Source: DATEOR01 sp036279015
GTDB taxonomy: Bacteria > Actinomycetota > Thermoleophilia > Gaiellales > Gaiellaceae
DNA length: 64,000 nucleotides
Direction: 5' to 3'
Assembly (NCBI GenBank): GCA_036279015.1
Contig: DASUJY010000017.1
Location: 1-64,000 of the forward strand
The notes beneath the pieces are model-generated. The model worked only from the letters and a program-made list of their open reading frames with translations. It was not told the DNA's origin and did not search any database. Below are positions 1 through 7,757 of this stretch, piece by piece (the first letter of the stretch is position 1; the number at the start of each line of letters is the position of its first letter). The translations under genes were made by a program, and so were the position numbers.

Positions 1-23
1 ACCGCCGCGATTGGTGCCCTCCC

Positions 24-48
24 GCCGGCGCTTTCCATCAGCGCCGGC
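24..48 (-). terminator. Hairpin downstream of the first ECF operon
   Basis: A perfect 8-bp stem (24-31 with 41-48) closes a 9-base loop. It lies just past the stop codon of the minus-strand gene ending at 71. There is no strong T run, as is usual in GC-rich actinobacteria, so the terminator role is inferred. Confidence 0.5.
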
Positions 49-70
49 AGAAGGGCTTCGGGCTCCTAGC

Positions 71-727
71 CTAGGGGCCGTTCGCGCGGCAGCTCTGCGC
101 CAGGAGCTTCGAATCGCCTGCTGCTGCCGCGGCGTACATCCTCTGCTTGTACTCGTAGCCGCCGTCGTCGGCGAAGGCCGCGGTGGGCGTCTCGCTCGCC
201 TGCGGAGGCGCCCAGTTCTCGGACGCTCCCTTCGGCGCGACGACCACATGGTTCGCGAGGAGGTTCAGCAAGGCCGCGTGTGCGTCGCGCTGCTCCCTCG
301 TATCGCCGTCCCGGATCGCCTTGACCCAGTAGCACTCCCAGGCGCCCATCGCCGTCATGACGGCGAGCGAACCGCCGGCTCCCCGGCTCGTGACGGAGTT
401 CGAGGGGAAGTTGTCGTCCGGCCAGCTGTATCCGGGCGGGAGAGTCAGCTCCTTCTGGGCAGCGGCGTACTCCGAGCTGACCTCGGAGGGTCCGATGACG
501 TCGCCGATCCAGTTCGAGATGGCCGGCGCGGTCGACGCGAGAACGGCTAGGACGAGAACGGCGAGCGCGAGGACGAGCACGCGTCGGCGGCGACGCGGCG
601 CTCGGTCGGTCAGCGCCTCGGGCGTCTCGTTCGTGATGCGGCTGAAGAGCGCGTTGGTGTCGACCGTCGTCGCCGGCGGGGCGGGATTCGCGGCTCGGAG
701 CCGTTGGAGTGTCAGGTCGTCGGTCAT
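71..727 (-). CDS. Membrane-anchored partner of an ECF sigma factor (putative anti-sigma)
   Basis: 218 aa. The N-terminal ~48 residues are hydrophilic and end in an arginine cluster, followed by one membrane segment at about residues 50-70. The remaining ~150 residues should lie outside the cell; they carry two cysteines, one in a WECYW context and one near the C terminus. The start codon overlaps the stop of the upstream sigma-factor gene by 4 bases, so the two are translationally coupled. A single-pass protein coupled to an ECF factor is the classic layout of a membrane anti-sigma factor, but no zinc-binding anti-sigma motif is visible, so the role is inferred from context. Confidence 0.6.
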   Translation of the reverse strand: MTDDLTLQRLRAANPAPPATTVDTNALFSRITNETPEALTDRAPRRRRRVLVLALAVLVLAVLASTAPAISNWIGDVIGPSEVSSEYAAAQKELTLPPGYSWPDDNFPSNSVTSRGAGGSLAVMTAMGAWECYWVKAIRDGDTREQRDAHAALLNLLANHVVVAPKGASENWAPPQASETPTAAFADDGGYEYKQRMYAAAAAGDSKLLAQSCRANGP

Positions 728-1284
728 GCTCCCTCCACGTCGGCTTGGGCAGGGTTAGGGGCCTGGGGGACGGACGCGGCGGCTTCGAGGCTCGATTGGA
801 GCCGCCTGCGGGCGCGGAACAGGCGCACGCGAAACGCTGTCTCGCTCACGCCGAGCGCCCGCGCCGCCTGCTTCGAGGCGAGGTCCTCCCACGCGACGAG
901 CAGGAGCGCCTCACGGTCGAGCGGCCGCAAGGAGCGAAGCGCGCGCTCGAGCTCCGCGTCGAGCTCCCGGAGGTCCGGCGCCGGGGCCGCATGCTCGGGT
1001 TCTCGAAGGCCGGTGCGCCGGGCGGACTTGCGCGCCTCGGCAAGGAGCAGGTTGCGCGCGGTCGCGTAGAGCCAGGGCAGCGGGTCGTCCTGCGGGACAT
1101 CCGCCAGGCGCCGCCAAGCGATGGTCATCGTCTCCGCTGCGATGGCGTCGGGGTCACTGCTTCCTCGTCTCCTTGCATAGGCGGTGATGGCGCCGAGGTG
1201 CGAGAAGAGGCCGCGAAAGCGATCCTCGGCCCCTTGTCGATCGGAGTCTTGTCTCATGCCCCTGACTGTCTGAACCCGCCGCAT
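724..1284 (-). CDS. ECF-type RNA polymerase sigma factor
   Basis: 186 aa from the first ATG. A second ATG at codon 10 (position 1257) is a plausible alternative start. Region 2 (about residues 20-80) has the AETMTIAWRRL helix and the PLPWLYATARNLL segment. Region 4 (about 110-165) ends in a helix-turn-helix with ALGVSETAFRVRLFRARRRL. There is no region 1 or 3, so it is an ECF factor. It directs RNA polymerase to a small regulon, probably including itself, and is coupled to the downstream membrane protein that may restrain it. Confidence 0.85.
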   Translation of the reverse strand: MRRVQTVRGMRQDSDRQGAEDRFRGLFSHLGAITAYARRRGSSDPDAIAAETMTIAWRRLADVPQDDPLPWLYATARNLLLAEARKSARRTGLREPEHAAPAPDLRELDAELERALRSLRPLDREALLLVAWEDLASKQAARALGVSETAFRVRLFRARRRLQSSLEAAASVPQAPNPAQADVEGA

Positions 1285-1340
1285 CCGTTACACGAGGGAA
1301 CTATGGGGCCGAGCCGAGCGTCGCGACCGGGCCCGTCGGC

Positions 1341-3137
1341 TCACGAACGAACGGTCACCCAAACGAGCCCGTCGGCGACGGCAACTCCGAGCGGCCGGTG
1401 GCCGACCTCGATCGTCTCTGTGACCTGGTTCGTCGCCGGATCGATCCGCGAGACCGTTCCGTCGCCGCTGTTGGCGACCCAGATTGCATCGTCGCCGACG
1501 GCCAGCGCGACCGGATCGGCTCCCACCGAGATCGCGCGCACGACCGAGTTCGTCCGCAGGTCGATGCGCATGACGGAATCGCCCACGTCACTGGCGACCC
1601 ATATCGCCCCGGCGCCGTAGGCCATCGCCGTCGGGCCGTCACCCAACCGGATCGTCGCAGCGATCGCTCCCGTGTCCGGATCGAGCCTTCGAACCGCACC
1701 ACCTTCGTTGTCCGCCAGCCAGAGCGACCCCGCGCCAAAGGCCATGGCGCTCCGCTCACCGCGCGGGGCGGGAAACCGGTCGGAGATGAAAGCCGGCGTT
1801 TCGGGCCGGGCCTCGACACGCACAATTTCACTTTTCGGATAGTCGACTGGGGCCCAGATCGTGCCCGGTTCGGCCGTCACCGCACAGCTGAACGGCGGAA
1901 AGGCCCCCGTGTCGCGGAAGATCTCGAGCTCCTCAGTGATATGAACGCTGGGATCGAACCGGTAAAGCGTCAGGTGGCACGCCCATACCCAGGCCTCCTC
2001 GCCCGCGACGGCGAGTTGCAGAGGCGGCGTGTTTCGTCCCGGCGAGACCGGCACTGCCACCGAGCCGACGACCGAGCGGGCGGCGGGGTCGATCTTCATG
2101 AGCGTGCGCGCGTTGATGTTGACCACCCACAGAGCGTTGTCGCTCGCTTCGATCGGCCCCGGGCTGTCGCCGACCCGAACCGAGTCGACGACCCGATTCG
2201 TCCCCGGATCGATGACGGCGACGGAGTTCGGCGTAACCACGATGGGTTCTGCCTCGCCGTTCTCGTCCACGACGAGCGCTGCCACGACGGCCGCGATTGC
2301 GACCGCGACGACGCCGGTTAGCGCGAGCAGTCCGCGGCGGCGCCGTGGACGCTTGCTCGCAAGCCGGGCGCCGGCCGGCTCGGTGCGGGCCGCCGGGAGG
2401 GCGGGATCCTGCGCGAGGATCTGCTTTTGAAGCTGCCGGAGCTCGGGGCCCGGTTCTACGCCGAGCTCGTCCACGAGCCTGCGGCGGCCGTCCTGATAGA
2501 CCGCCAGCGCATCGGCCTGCCGGCCGGACCCGTACAGGGCGAGCATGAGCTGCCCGCGCAGGCGTTCGCGCAAGGGATGTTGGGTGACGAGCTCGTCCAC
2601 CTCGCCTGTGAGGGCCGAATGCCGACCGAGAGCGAGGTCTGCATCGATGCGGGCTTCCAGCGCCGCCAGCCGGGCTTCGGCTAGGCGGGCGATCGCGGGC
2701 TGGGCGAACTCCTCGTAGCTCAGGTCGGCGAGCGGCGGCCCGCGCCAGATGCCGAGCGCCTCGCGCAGGAGCCTTGCCCGCGCTTCCGGCTCCTTCTCGG
2801 CGCCGGCCTGCTCGACGAGCGATTCGAACCGGTCCCGGTCGAGCTCGCCCTCGGCGACGCGCATGACGTAGCCCGGCGCGCGTGTGACGAGTGGGCTCTC
2901 GGCGCCCGAGCCGTCCTGCAGTGCCTTGCGCAGCTGCGAGACGAGCACCTGCACCGCCTTGGGCCCGGATTCCGGCGGCTGCTCGCCCCAGAGCTCGTCG
3001 AGGAGTCGGTCCGTGGACAGGACTTCGTTCGGATGCAGAAGCAGGAGGGCCAGGAGCGCGCGCTGCCTGCTTCCTCCGAGCGATAACGCCCGTTCGCGAT
3101 CGAAGACTTCGAGCGGTCCGAGGATGCGGTAGTCCAT
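1341..3137 (-). CDS. SARP-type regulator fused to a membrane segment and a beta-propeller
   Basis: About 598 aa from the start at 3137 (MDYRILGPLEV), the usual SARP start; an in-frame ATG at 3164 is less likely. Order: OmpR-like winged helix (about residues 1-95), BTAD helical-repeat domain (about 95-245), an arginine-rich stretch, one membrane segment near 265-290, then a C-terminal half of repeated VAxGxxxxWVA(N/D) blades with YVTN/NHL-propeller character. This suggests a DNA-binding domain held at the membrane with an extracytoplasmic sensor. The BTAD family normally activates transcription; the ligand is unknown. It is not in an operon. Confidence 0.8.
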   Translation of the reverse strand: MDYRILGPLEVFDRERALSLGGSRQRALLALLLLHPNEVLSTDRLLDELWGEQPPESGPKAVQVLVSQLRKALQDGSGAESPLVTRAPGYVMRVAEGELDRDRFESLVEQAGAEKEPEARARLLREALGIWRGPPLADLSYEEFAQPAIARLAEARLAALEARIDADLALGRHSALTGEVDELVTQHPLRERLRGQLMLALYGSGRQADALAVYQDGRRRLVDELGVEPGPELRQLQKQILAQDPALPAARTEPAGARLASKRPRRRRGLLALTGVVAVAIAAVVAALVVDENGEAEPIVVTPNSVAVIDPGTNRVVDSVRVGDSPGPIEASDNALWVVNINARTLMKIDPAARSVVGSVAVPVSPGRNTPPLQLAVAGEEAWVWACHLTLYRFDPSVHITEELEIFRDTGAFPPFSCAVTAEPGTIWAPVDYPKSEIVRVEARPETPAFISDRFPAPRGERSAMAFGAGSLWLADNEGGAVRRLDPDTGAIAATIRLGDGPTAMAYGAGAIWVASDVGDSVMRIDLRTNSVVRAISVGADPVALAVGDDAIWVANSGDGTVSRIDPATNQVTETIEVGHRPLGVAVADGLVWVTVRS

Positions 3138-3279
3138 CGTTCGTGTTGAACGTAACACGGTCACGGACGGCCTTTACCGGGCTCTTGCCGGATTCGTACC
3201 ACCTCGATGCCGCGCTCGAGCCGGCCTGTTACCGCCGACCTCGATGCTCGCTCGTGGGTCACGACGAAAGGAGCTCGAG

Positions 3280-3777
3280 ATGACGAAGTGGATCACATGT
3301 CTGGCGGCAGTTCTGGCGGCGCTCGCGTTCGCGATTCCGGCCGGAGCGCAGGGGCACGCGCGGTACGCGGACGTGCTGGGTGAGCGGGCCGAGGCCGGCG
3401 CCGCACTCTCGGACCGGATCGAGAGCGCCCGCGTACTGGGCGAGCGGGCCGAGGTCGGCATCGCAGCCTCGGACCGGATCGAGGGCGCGCGCGCCCGCCC
3501 GCGCATGCTTGGAGAGCAGGCCGAGGCAGGAACCGCACTCTCGGACCGGATCGAGCAGGTTCGCGTCCGGAGGGGAATGGAAGTCGCGCTGACGACCCGA
3601 ATTGAGGCGCTCGACGATCTCATCGCAGCGGATCGGCCGCTTGCGACGGGTGTCCAGGACGGGTTCGACTGGGTCGCTGCTGGAAGCGGCGCGGGAGCGA
3701 CGCTCGTTCTCGTCCTCGGTGCGTTCGGGATCGCGTTCGTCCGTCGCGGCCGCCCCACGGTGACCGAGGCGGCCTAA
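3280..3777 (+). CDS. Secreted, C-terminally membrane-anchored protein with three internal repeats
   Basis: 165 aa from ATG 3280, preceded by a good ribosome site (AAAGGAG, 3268-3274). An N-terminal signal peptide ends near AGAQG (about residue 24). Three copies of an LGExAExGxAxSDRIE unit follow; their DNA starts at 3376, 3436 and 3508, spaced 60 and 72 bases. Near the C terminus are a hydrophobic segment (AGATLVLVLGAFGIAFV) and an RRGR stop-transfer. The repeats are almost identical at DNA level, so the duplications look recent. No known domain is recognised; a surface-exposed helical repeat protein is the simplest reading. Confidence 0.7.
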   Translation: MTKWITCLAAVLAALAFAIPAGAQGHARYADVLGERAEAGAALSDRIESARVLGERAEVGIAASDRIEGARARPRMLGEQAEAGTALSDRIEQVRVRRGMEVALTTRIEALDDLIAADRPLATGVQDGFDWVAAGSGAGATLVLVLGAFGIAFVRRGRPTVTEAA

Positions 3778-3798
3778 ACGACCCACCGTCGCCGTGAG

Positions 3799-3828
3799 CC
3801 AGAGGGGCCGCTCGTGCGGCCCCTCTGG
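3799..3828 (+). terminator. Strong hairpin after the repeat protein
   Basis: A perfect 13-bp GC-rich stem (3799-3811 with 3816-3828) with a TCGT loop, 21 bases after the stop codon at 3777. It also lies directly against the truncated 5' end of the CoA-binding pseudogene. Confidence 0.75.
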
Positions 3829-3833
3829 CGTTC

Positions 3834-4234
3834 TCGGTAGCGCGAAGACCTCTGCGGCTCTCGCTCCTGCGCGAGCGCGGGTACGACGTCTTTGCCGTCA
3901 ACCCCAACGCCCACGAGGTGAAAGGCGACAAGGCCTACGCGAGCGTCACGGCGATTCCCGGCGGCGTCGAGGCCGTCGTGATCGGGACGAGGCCCCGAGC
4001 GCGCCGAGGCGACGATGCGCGAGTGCGCGGACCTCGGGCATCAGGCAGGTCTGGATGCACCGGTCGCTCGGCGGCGGCAGCGTCTCGGACACGGCGACGC
4101 GCTACGGGCGAGTGCACGGCGTCACCGTCATCGACGGCGGCTACCCCTGCATGTTCGGCCCGACCGCCGACTGTGGGCACGTGATGATGCGGCTCGCGGC
4201 GGCGCTGGCCGGCAACGTTCCCAAGGAGGTCTAA
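3834..4234 (+). pseudogene. Decayed CoA-binding domain protein
   Basis: Three reading frames in succession spell one recognisable CoA-binding (YccU-like) protein. 3834 to about 3990 reads ...LRERGYDVFAVNPN...GTRP. After one extra base, about 3992-4035 reads ERAEATMRECADLG. After a second extra base, to 4234, it reads IRQVWMHRSLGGGS...CMFGPTADCGH...GNVPKEV. The N-terminal nucleotide-binding start (about 25 residues) is missing, replaced by the upstream terminator region. Two +1 shifts plus a lost start point to real decay; if only the shifts existed, sequencing error would be the other explanation. Confidence 0.75.
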
Positions 4235-4319
4235 CCTGCGCGCGGCGGCGCGGAGCGCCGTTGCGGCACGCCGGAGACGCACCTAACCCGCATCCGTTTA
4301 GCCGAGCCAGCGGCGGGTA

Positions 4320-4353
4320 ACCCCTCTCTCCACATCACCGAGCGGGGAGGGGT
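4320..4353 (+). promoter_or_regulatory. Leader hairpin that would mask the ribosome-binding site
   Basis: ACCCCTC at 4320-4326 is the exact reverse complement of GAGGGGT at 4347-4353. The latter is the Shine-Dalgarno region of the gene starting at 4357. The 7-bp stem would hide the ribosome site, so translation of the stress operon could depend on opening it. Inferred from sequence only. Confidence 0.35.
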
Positions 4354-4356
4354 CAA

Positions 4357-4956
4357 ATGGGGAACACGATGGACCCGGCGAGCCGGGACCAAGGGTTGAC
4401 CGAGCAGGCATCCGAGAAGGTGCAGGAAGCCACGTCGGTAGCCCAGGAGAAGGCGTCCGAGTTTCGCGAGCAGGGCTCGGCGCGGCTTCGGGACCAAGTC
4501 GACCAGCGTTCCACGCAGGTTGGCTCGCAGGCGCGCTCGCTCGCCGAGGCGCTTCGGCGGAGCGGCAACGACCTCGGCAACGAGGGCAACGGGAATGCCG
4601 CCCAGCTGGCGAACCAGGTCGCCGACCGGGTCGAGGGCGTCGGTAGCTACCTGGAGCGGGTGAGCGGGGACGACGTCATGCGAGACGTCGAGAGCTTCGC
4701 CCGGAGGCGACCGTGGATGCTCGCCGGTCTAGGGCTCCTGGCCGGCGTTGCGGCGGCTCGCTTCATGAAGGCATCGTCCGAGCAGCGTTACGGCGATCGC
4801 CGAGAGCTGAGCCAGGGCGGGTATTCCACGGCAGGGGCTCAGCCGAGCCTCTCGAGCGGGGGATACGGCGGTTCCGAGCTCCCCGCGAGTGGCGAGGGCG
4901 CGGAGGTGAGCGTCGAGCTCGACGACATCCAACCCTCCCCGGCGACGCGCTCGTAG
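4357..4956 (+). CDS. Alanine/glutamine-rich helical protein with one membrane segment (stress operon)
   Basis: 199 aa. The N-terminal ~110 residues are an amphipathic, Q/E/R/S-rich helix without enzyme motifs. A membrane segment (WMLAGLGLLAGVAAARFM) lies near residues 120-138, and a Gly/Ser/Tyr-rich low-complexity tail follows. It resembles the nutrient-stress and general-stress membrane proteins that sit beside DUF3618 and holin-X genes in actinobacteria. First gene of a tight three-gene operon; the next start lies 11 bases past its stop. Function unknown; membrane protection under stress is inferred. Confidence 0.65.
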   Translation: MGNTMDPASRDQGLTEQASEKVQEATSVAQEKASEFREQGSARLRDQVDQRSTQVGSQARSLAEALRRSGNDLGNEGNGNAAQLANQVADRVEGVGSYLERVSGDDVMRDVESFARRRPWMLAGLGLLAGVAAARFMKASSEQRYGDRRELSQGGYSTAGAQPSLSSGGYGGSELPASGEGAEVSVELDDIQPSPATRS

Positions 4957-4967
4957 AGGCGGCCGTC

Positions 4968-5393
4968 ATGTCAACTCAGAATCACCAGGAGAACGAGCTG
5001 CGCGAGCGTCCGATGGGCGAGGTCGCAAAGAGCCTCACCGCCGACCTCTCGCTGCTCGTTCGTCAGGAAATCGAGCTTGCGAAGGCCGAGATGACGGAAA
5101 AGGGGCGCACGGCGGCTCCAGGGCTCGGCATGTTCGGCGGTGCCGGCATCGTTGGCCTCTGCGCCGCCGGCGCCTTGACGGCCTTTCTCGTCCTCGTCCT
5201 CGCGCTCTTCCTGCCCGAGTGGGCGGCGGCGCTCATCGTCGGGGCGGTTTTGGCGGTGGCCACGTTCCTGCTCGTACGGCAGGGCAAGGAGCGAGTCGCC
5301 GACGCCGGCAAGCCAGTTCCAGAGCAAACCATCGAGACAGTGAAGGAGGACGTGGAATGGGCCAAGACCCGAGCGTCATCCGCGCGGAGATAG
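4968..5393 (+). CDS. Holin-X family membrane protein (phage_holin_3_6-like)
   Basis: 141 aa from ATG 4968. The start GEVAKSLTADLSLLVRQEIE plus the AKAEM motif matches the actinobacterial putative holin-superfamily family. Two hydrophobic helices follow at about residues 50-72 and 76-97 (GIVGLCAAGALTAFLVLVLA and WAAALIVGAVLAVATFLLV). Despite the name, these chromosomal proteins are not known to act in lysis; here it is the middle gene of a stress-type operon. Its last 37 bases overlap the next gene. Confidence 0.75.
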   Translation: MSTQNHQENELRERPMGEVAKSLTADLSLLVRQEIELAKAEMTEKGRTAAPGLGMFGGAGIVGLCAAGALTAFLVLVLALFLPEWAAALIVGAVLAVATFLLVRQGKERVADAGKPVPEQTIETVKEDVEWAKTRASSARR

Positions 5394-5884
5394 AGGAGAC
5401 GAGGGGGCGCGTCGGCGACGAGGTCGACGCCCTCAGCTACAAGACCGACGTCGGCGCGCGCATGGATGACTACGTCGAGGAGAAGAAGGACGCGGTGAAG
5501 TCGAAGTTCACCGGTGCCAAGGACACGGTCGCGGGCGCCGTCCCCGACCGCGGGACGATCAAGCGGAGCGCCGGCGAGGTGCGCAGCACGGCCGAGCGGA
5601 ACCCCGTCGGCCTCGTGATCGGAGGCGTGGCCGCCGGCTTCATCATCGGCACGCTCATTCCGCAGACCCGCGTGGAGAACGAGCAGATGGGCGACGTGTC
5701 CGATCGGCTGATGGACGCCGCGAAGTCGACGGCCGGCGAGGCAATGGAACGGGGCAAGGAAGTCGCGGCCGAGGCGGCCAGTGCCGCCGTCGAGACCGCG
5801 AAGGAATCCGGCCGTGAGCAGAGCGAGGAGTTGAGCTCCACGCTCCGCGAGCGGACGCAAGATCAGCCGGGCACGCTCGGATAG
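5357..5884 (+). CDS. DUF3618 membrane protein
   Basis: 175 aa. ATG 5357 is chosen because GAAGGAGGA lies a few bases upstream and the protein then begins with the DUF3618 signature (IRAEIEETRGRVGDEVDAL). One membrane segment (GLVIGGVAAGFIIGTLI) lies near residues 88-104; the rest is a charged alanine-rich helix, possibly coiled coil. The coding start overlaps the end of the holin-X gene in another frame, which implies coupled translation. The family is typical of actinobacterial stress loci; the molecular function is not known. Confidence 0.75.
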   Translation: MGQDPSVIRAEIEETRGRVGDEVDALSYKTDVGARMDDYVEEKKDAVKSKFTGAKDTVAGAVPDRGTIKRSAGEVRSTAERNPVGLVIGGVAAGFIIGTLIPQTRVENEQMGDVSDRLMDAAKSTAGEAMERGKEVAAEAASAAVETAKESGREQSEELSSTLRERTQDQPGTLG

Positions 5885-5898
5885 GGCCTGCCGACGGT

Positions 5899-5930
5899 TT
5901 GGGGTGGCCGCTCGGCGGCGGCCACCCCAA
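5899..5930 (+). terminator. Terminator of the membrane stress operon
   Basis: A perfect 13-bp stem (5899-5911 with 5918-5930) with a 6-base loop, 15 bases after the stop codon. It also overlaps the degraded 3' end of the panE-like pseudogene on the other strand. Confidence 0.75.
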
Positions 5931-5934
5931 GCGA

Positions 5935-6402
5935 CCTACGCCTGACCGCGACGACCGAGTTCTTCTCGTCGACGACGTCCTCGCCGAGGTCGACGCCCTC
6001 GGCCTTCGCGACCGCCTTCGCCTCGCGCACCATCTGACGGAAGAGCTCGCGGGTCTCGGGCACGCGCAGGATCTCGTCGATCGGCGCGCGCGTCGGCAGC
6101 GGTGAGGCCGGCGAACGGGCAGAGGAACGCGAACTAGGGGTCGAGGAGGGCCGCTGCCTCCTCGGTGTCGTACGACTTGCCGCAGAAGAGGACCGCGTCG
6201 CACGGGCCGAGGCCTGGCGGGGTCGTCGCTCGCCTCCACCTCCACCGTCAACTCCTCTTCCTCGGTACGCACCAAGAGGCCGCGCTCCCTGATCGCAGCC
6301 AGGTGCTCGCCGCGCGCGACGAAGACGACCTCCGTGCCCGCGCGCGGGCCGGCCGCCGTAGTAGTCGCCGACGCCGCCGGCGCCCACGACTCCGACCTTC
6401 AT
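5935..6402 (-). pseudogene. Decayed ketopantoate reductase (ApbA/PanE-like)
   Basis: The minus strand starts with a clear Rossmann signature (MKVGVVGAGGVG) at 6402. After a frameshift near 6335 the frame continues with TEVVFVARGEHL and VRTEEEELTVEVEASDDPA, and after a second shift with LGPCDAVLFCGKSYDTEEAA, which then hits a stop. A C-terminal block (PIDEILRVPETRELFRQM...KAEGVDLGED) lies in another frame. The central ~150 residues of a normal ~300-residue 2-dehydropantoate 2-reductase are gone. The multiple shifts plus the deletion mean it is non-functional. Confidence 0.75.
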
Positions 6403-7601
6403 CGGGACGCGCCGCGCGAGGCCGCGTAGAGCGTCAGCTCGTCCCTGAGACCCTTGAGCGCCACGGGCCCGATCTCCTCGAACCGGACGCCGTCGCCTTC
6501 CCAGCGCTCACGAACCTCGTCGCTGACGAGCACCTCGCCGGGCCGCGCGTAGTCGGCTATCCGCGACGCCACGTTCACCGTCCGCCCGAAGTAGTCCCCG
6601 TCTCGGAAGATGACGTTGCCCGCGTTGATGCCGACGCGGGCGCGCACGTCGACCGCGGCCGGCGTCGCCTCGACCAGCTCGAGACCCGTGAGCACGGCAC
6701 CGCTCGGCGAGTCGAAGTGAAACATGACGCCGTCGCCGAGCCACTTCACCGGGTTGCCCCCGTGCGGCTGCGCCGCCTCGTGGACGAGCGTGGCGAGGCG
6801 GTCTGCGAGATCCGCTCCCGCCTCGTCGCCGTGCTCCTCCGTGAGCGCCGTGTAGCCGGTCAGGTCGAGGAAGGCGATCGCCGGCCGGCGGGTTACTCGC
6901 TCCGGAGCGAGCCCGAGCTCCCTCAGGTAGTCCTCGGTCGTCTGGACGGTCACGGCGAGGATCTCGTGCTCGAGATGCCGGCCCCGCAGCCAGAGCAGCA
7001 GGCTCTCGCCGAGATTCATGAGGCGCGTCCCGACAGCCGCGGCCGTGTCTTGCATCTGCTCCTCGCCGACCTCCCGTCTCATCCGGTCGAAGATCGTCGA
7101 GCCCGCGAGCTCGATGTCCGACGCCACGACCTTGCGGAGGTTCTGGCCGTACGCGCGCGCAAGCCGGGCGAGCACCTCGTCGTCGGCCACGGCCCACACG
7201 TCGAGGAGCTCCCGGAGAATGAGGATCTCGTCCTCGCGTAGCCGCTCGTCCGGCTCAGGGTGGGCGAGGCCGAACTCGCGCAGCAGGCGGCCGATCAGCT
7301 CTGGCGGGCGACCGACCTCGACCGCCAGCTCCTCGGCGGTCTGCGCGAGCGCCGTCGGCTCGGGCAGGTAGAGGCCGAGGTTCTCGTAGGAGAGCCTCCC
7401 GGCGGCGATCCCTTCCGCGATCACGTCGAGGCCGATGCCGGCGTCCTCGAAGCCCTGCATGAGGCGCACGCGGTGGACGTCCTTGGCGCTGAACGGGCCG
7501 TCATCGTCTCGGGGGACGAGGATGCCGAGCTCCACGAGCTGCTCGACCCGCGCGAGCGGGCAGCTCGCGCGCTCAGCCAGCTCGACAGCGGAAAGCCCCA
7601 C
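6399..7601 (-). CDS. Class III adenylate/guanylate cyclase with an N-terminal MerR-like region
   Basis: 400 aa with a GTG start at 7601. Residues 1-75 look like a MerR-type winged helix (SAVELAERASCPLARVEQLV...GILVPRDDDGPFSAKDVHRV). The middle is a helical region. The catalytic domain (about 225-400) has the metal-binding AFLDLTGYTALTEEHGD, the LGDGVMFHF loop and the transition-state segment TVNVASRIA. It should make cAMP or cGMP from NTP. The stop overlaps the start of the neighbouring panE remnant by 4 bases. A tiny zinc-ribbon frame ends 5 bases upstream of the GTG and may once have been its N terminus. Confidence 0.85.
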   Translation of the reverse strand: MGLSAVELAERASCPLARVEQLVELGILVPRDDDGPFSAKDVHRVRLMQGFEDAGIGLDVIAEGIAAGRLSYENLGLYLPEPTALAQTAEELAVEVGRPPELIGRLLREFGLAHPEPDERLREDEILILRELLDVWAVADDEVLARLARAYGQNLRKVVASDIELAGSTIFDRMRREVGEEQMQDTAAAVGTRLMNLGESLLLWLRGRHLEHEILAVTVQTTEDYLRELGLAPERVTRRPAIAFLDLTGYTALTEEHGDEAGADLADRLATLVHEAAQPHGGNPVKWLGDGVMFHFDSPSGAVLTGLELVEATPAAVDVRARVGINAGNVIFRDGDYFGRTVNVASRIADYARPGEVLVSDEVRERWEGDGVRFEEIGPVALKGLRDELTLYAASRGASR

Positions 7602-7605
7602 CCGC

Positions 7606-7707
7606 TCAGTCCCTCGCGGGTGCCCGAGCGGCGAGCGGCCAGCCGCACGCGTTGCAGAACTCCGCCTCAGCAGGGCTTTCCTGGCTGCAAGTCGGACAGA
7701 TCGGCAT
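7606..7707 (-). CDS. Tiny zinc-ribbon peptide upstream of the cyclase
   Basis: 33 aa from ATG 7707. It begins MPICPTCSQE and continues to EFCNACGWPLAAR, giving two CxxC knuckles about 12 residues apart, a typical zinc ribbon. It stops 5 bases before the GTG of the cyclase, in a frame one base off. Many actinobacterial cyclases carry exactly such a ribbon at their N terminus, so this is either a separate coupled peptide or the first domain of the cyclase cut off by one indel. Too conserved in pattern to be chance. Confidence 0.6.
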   Translation of the reverse strand: MPICPTCSQESPAEAEFCNACGWPLAARAPARD

Positions 7708-7757
7708 GCGAAGGGGCTAGAAGGGCGCGACGGCCATCACAATGGTAAGGCTGCCGC

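Noticed and set aside
3376..3560. Evenly spaced repeats as a possible CRISPR array
   Set aside because: Units are in frame, coding, and without spacers; they are protein repeats.
1278..4296. Shared string CCGCATCCGTT at about 1278 and 4288
   Set aside because: Lies upstream of two genes but in opposite orientation relative to them; an 11-base match is expected by chance many times in 64 kb.
4968..5393. Holin-type gene as a sign of a prophage
   Set aside because: No other phage gene nearby; the family is chromosomal and part of a stress-type operon.
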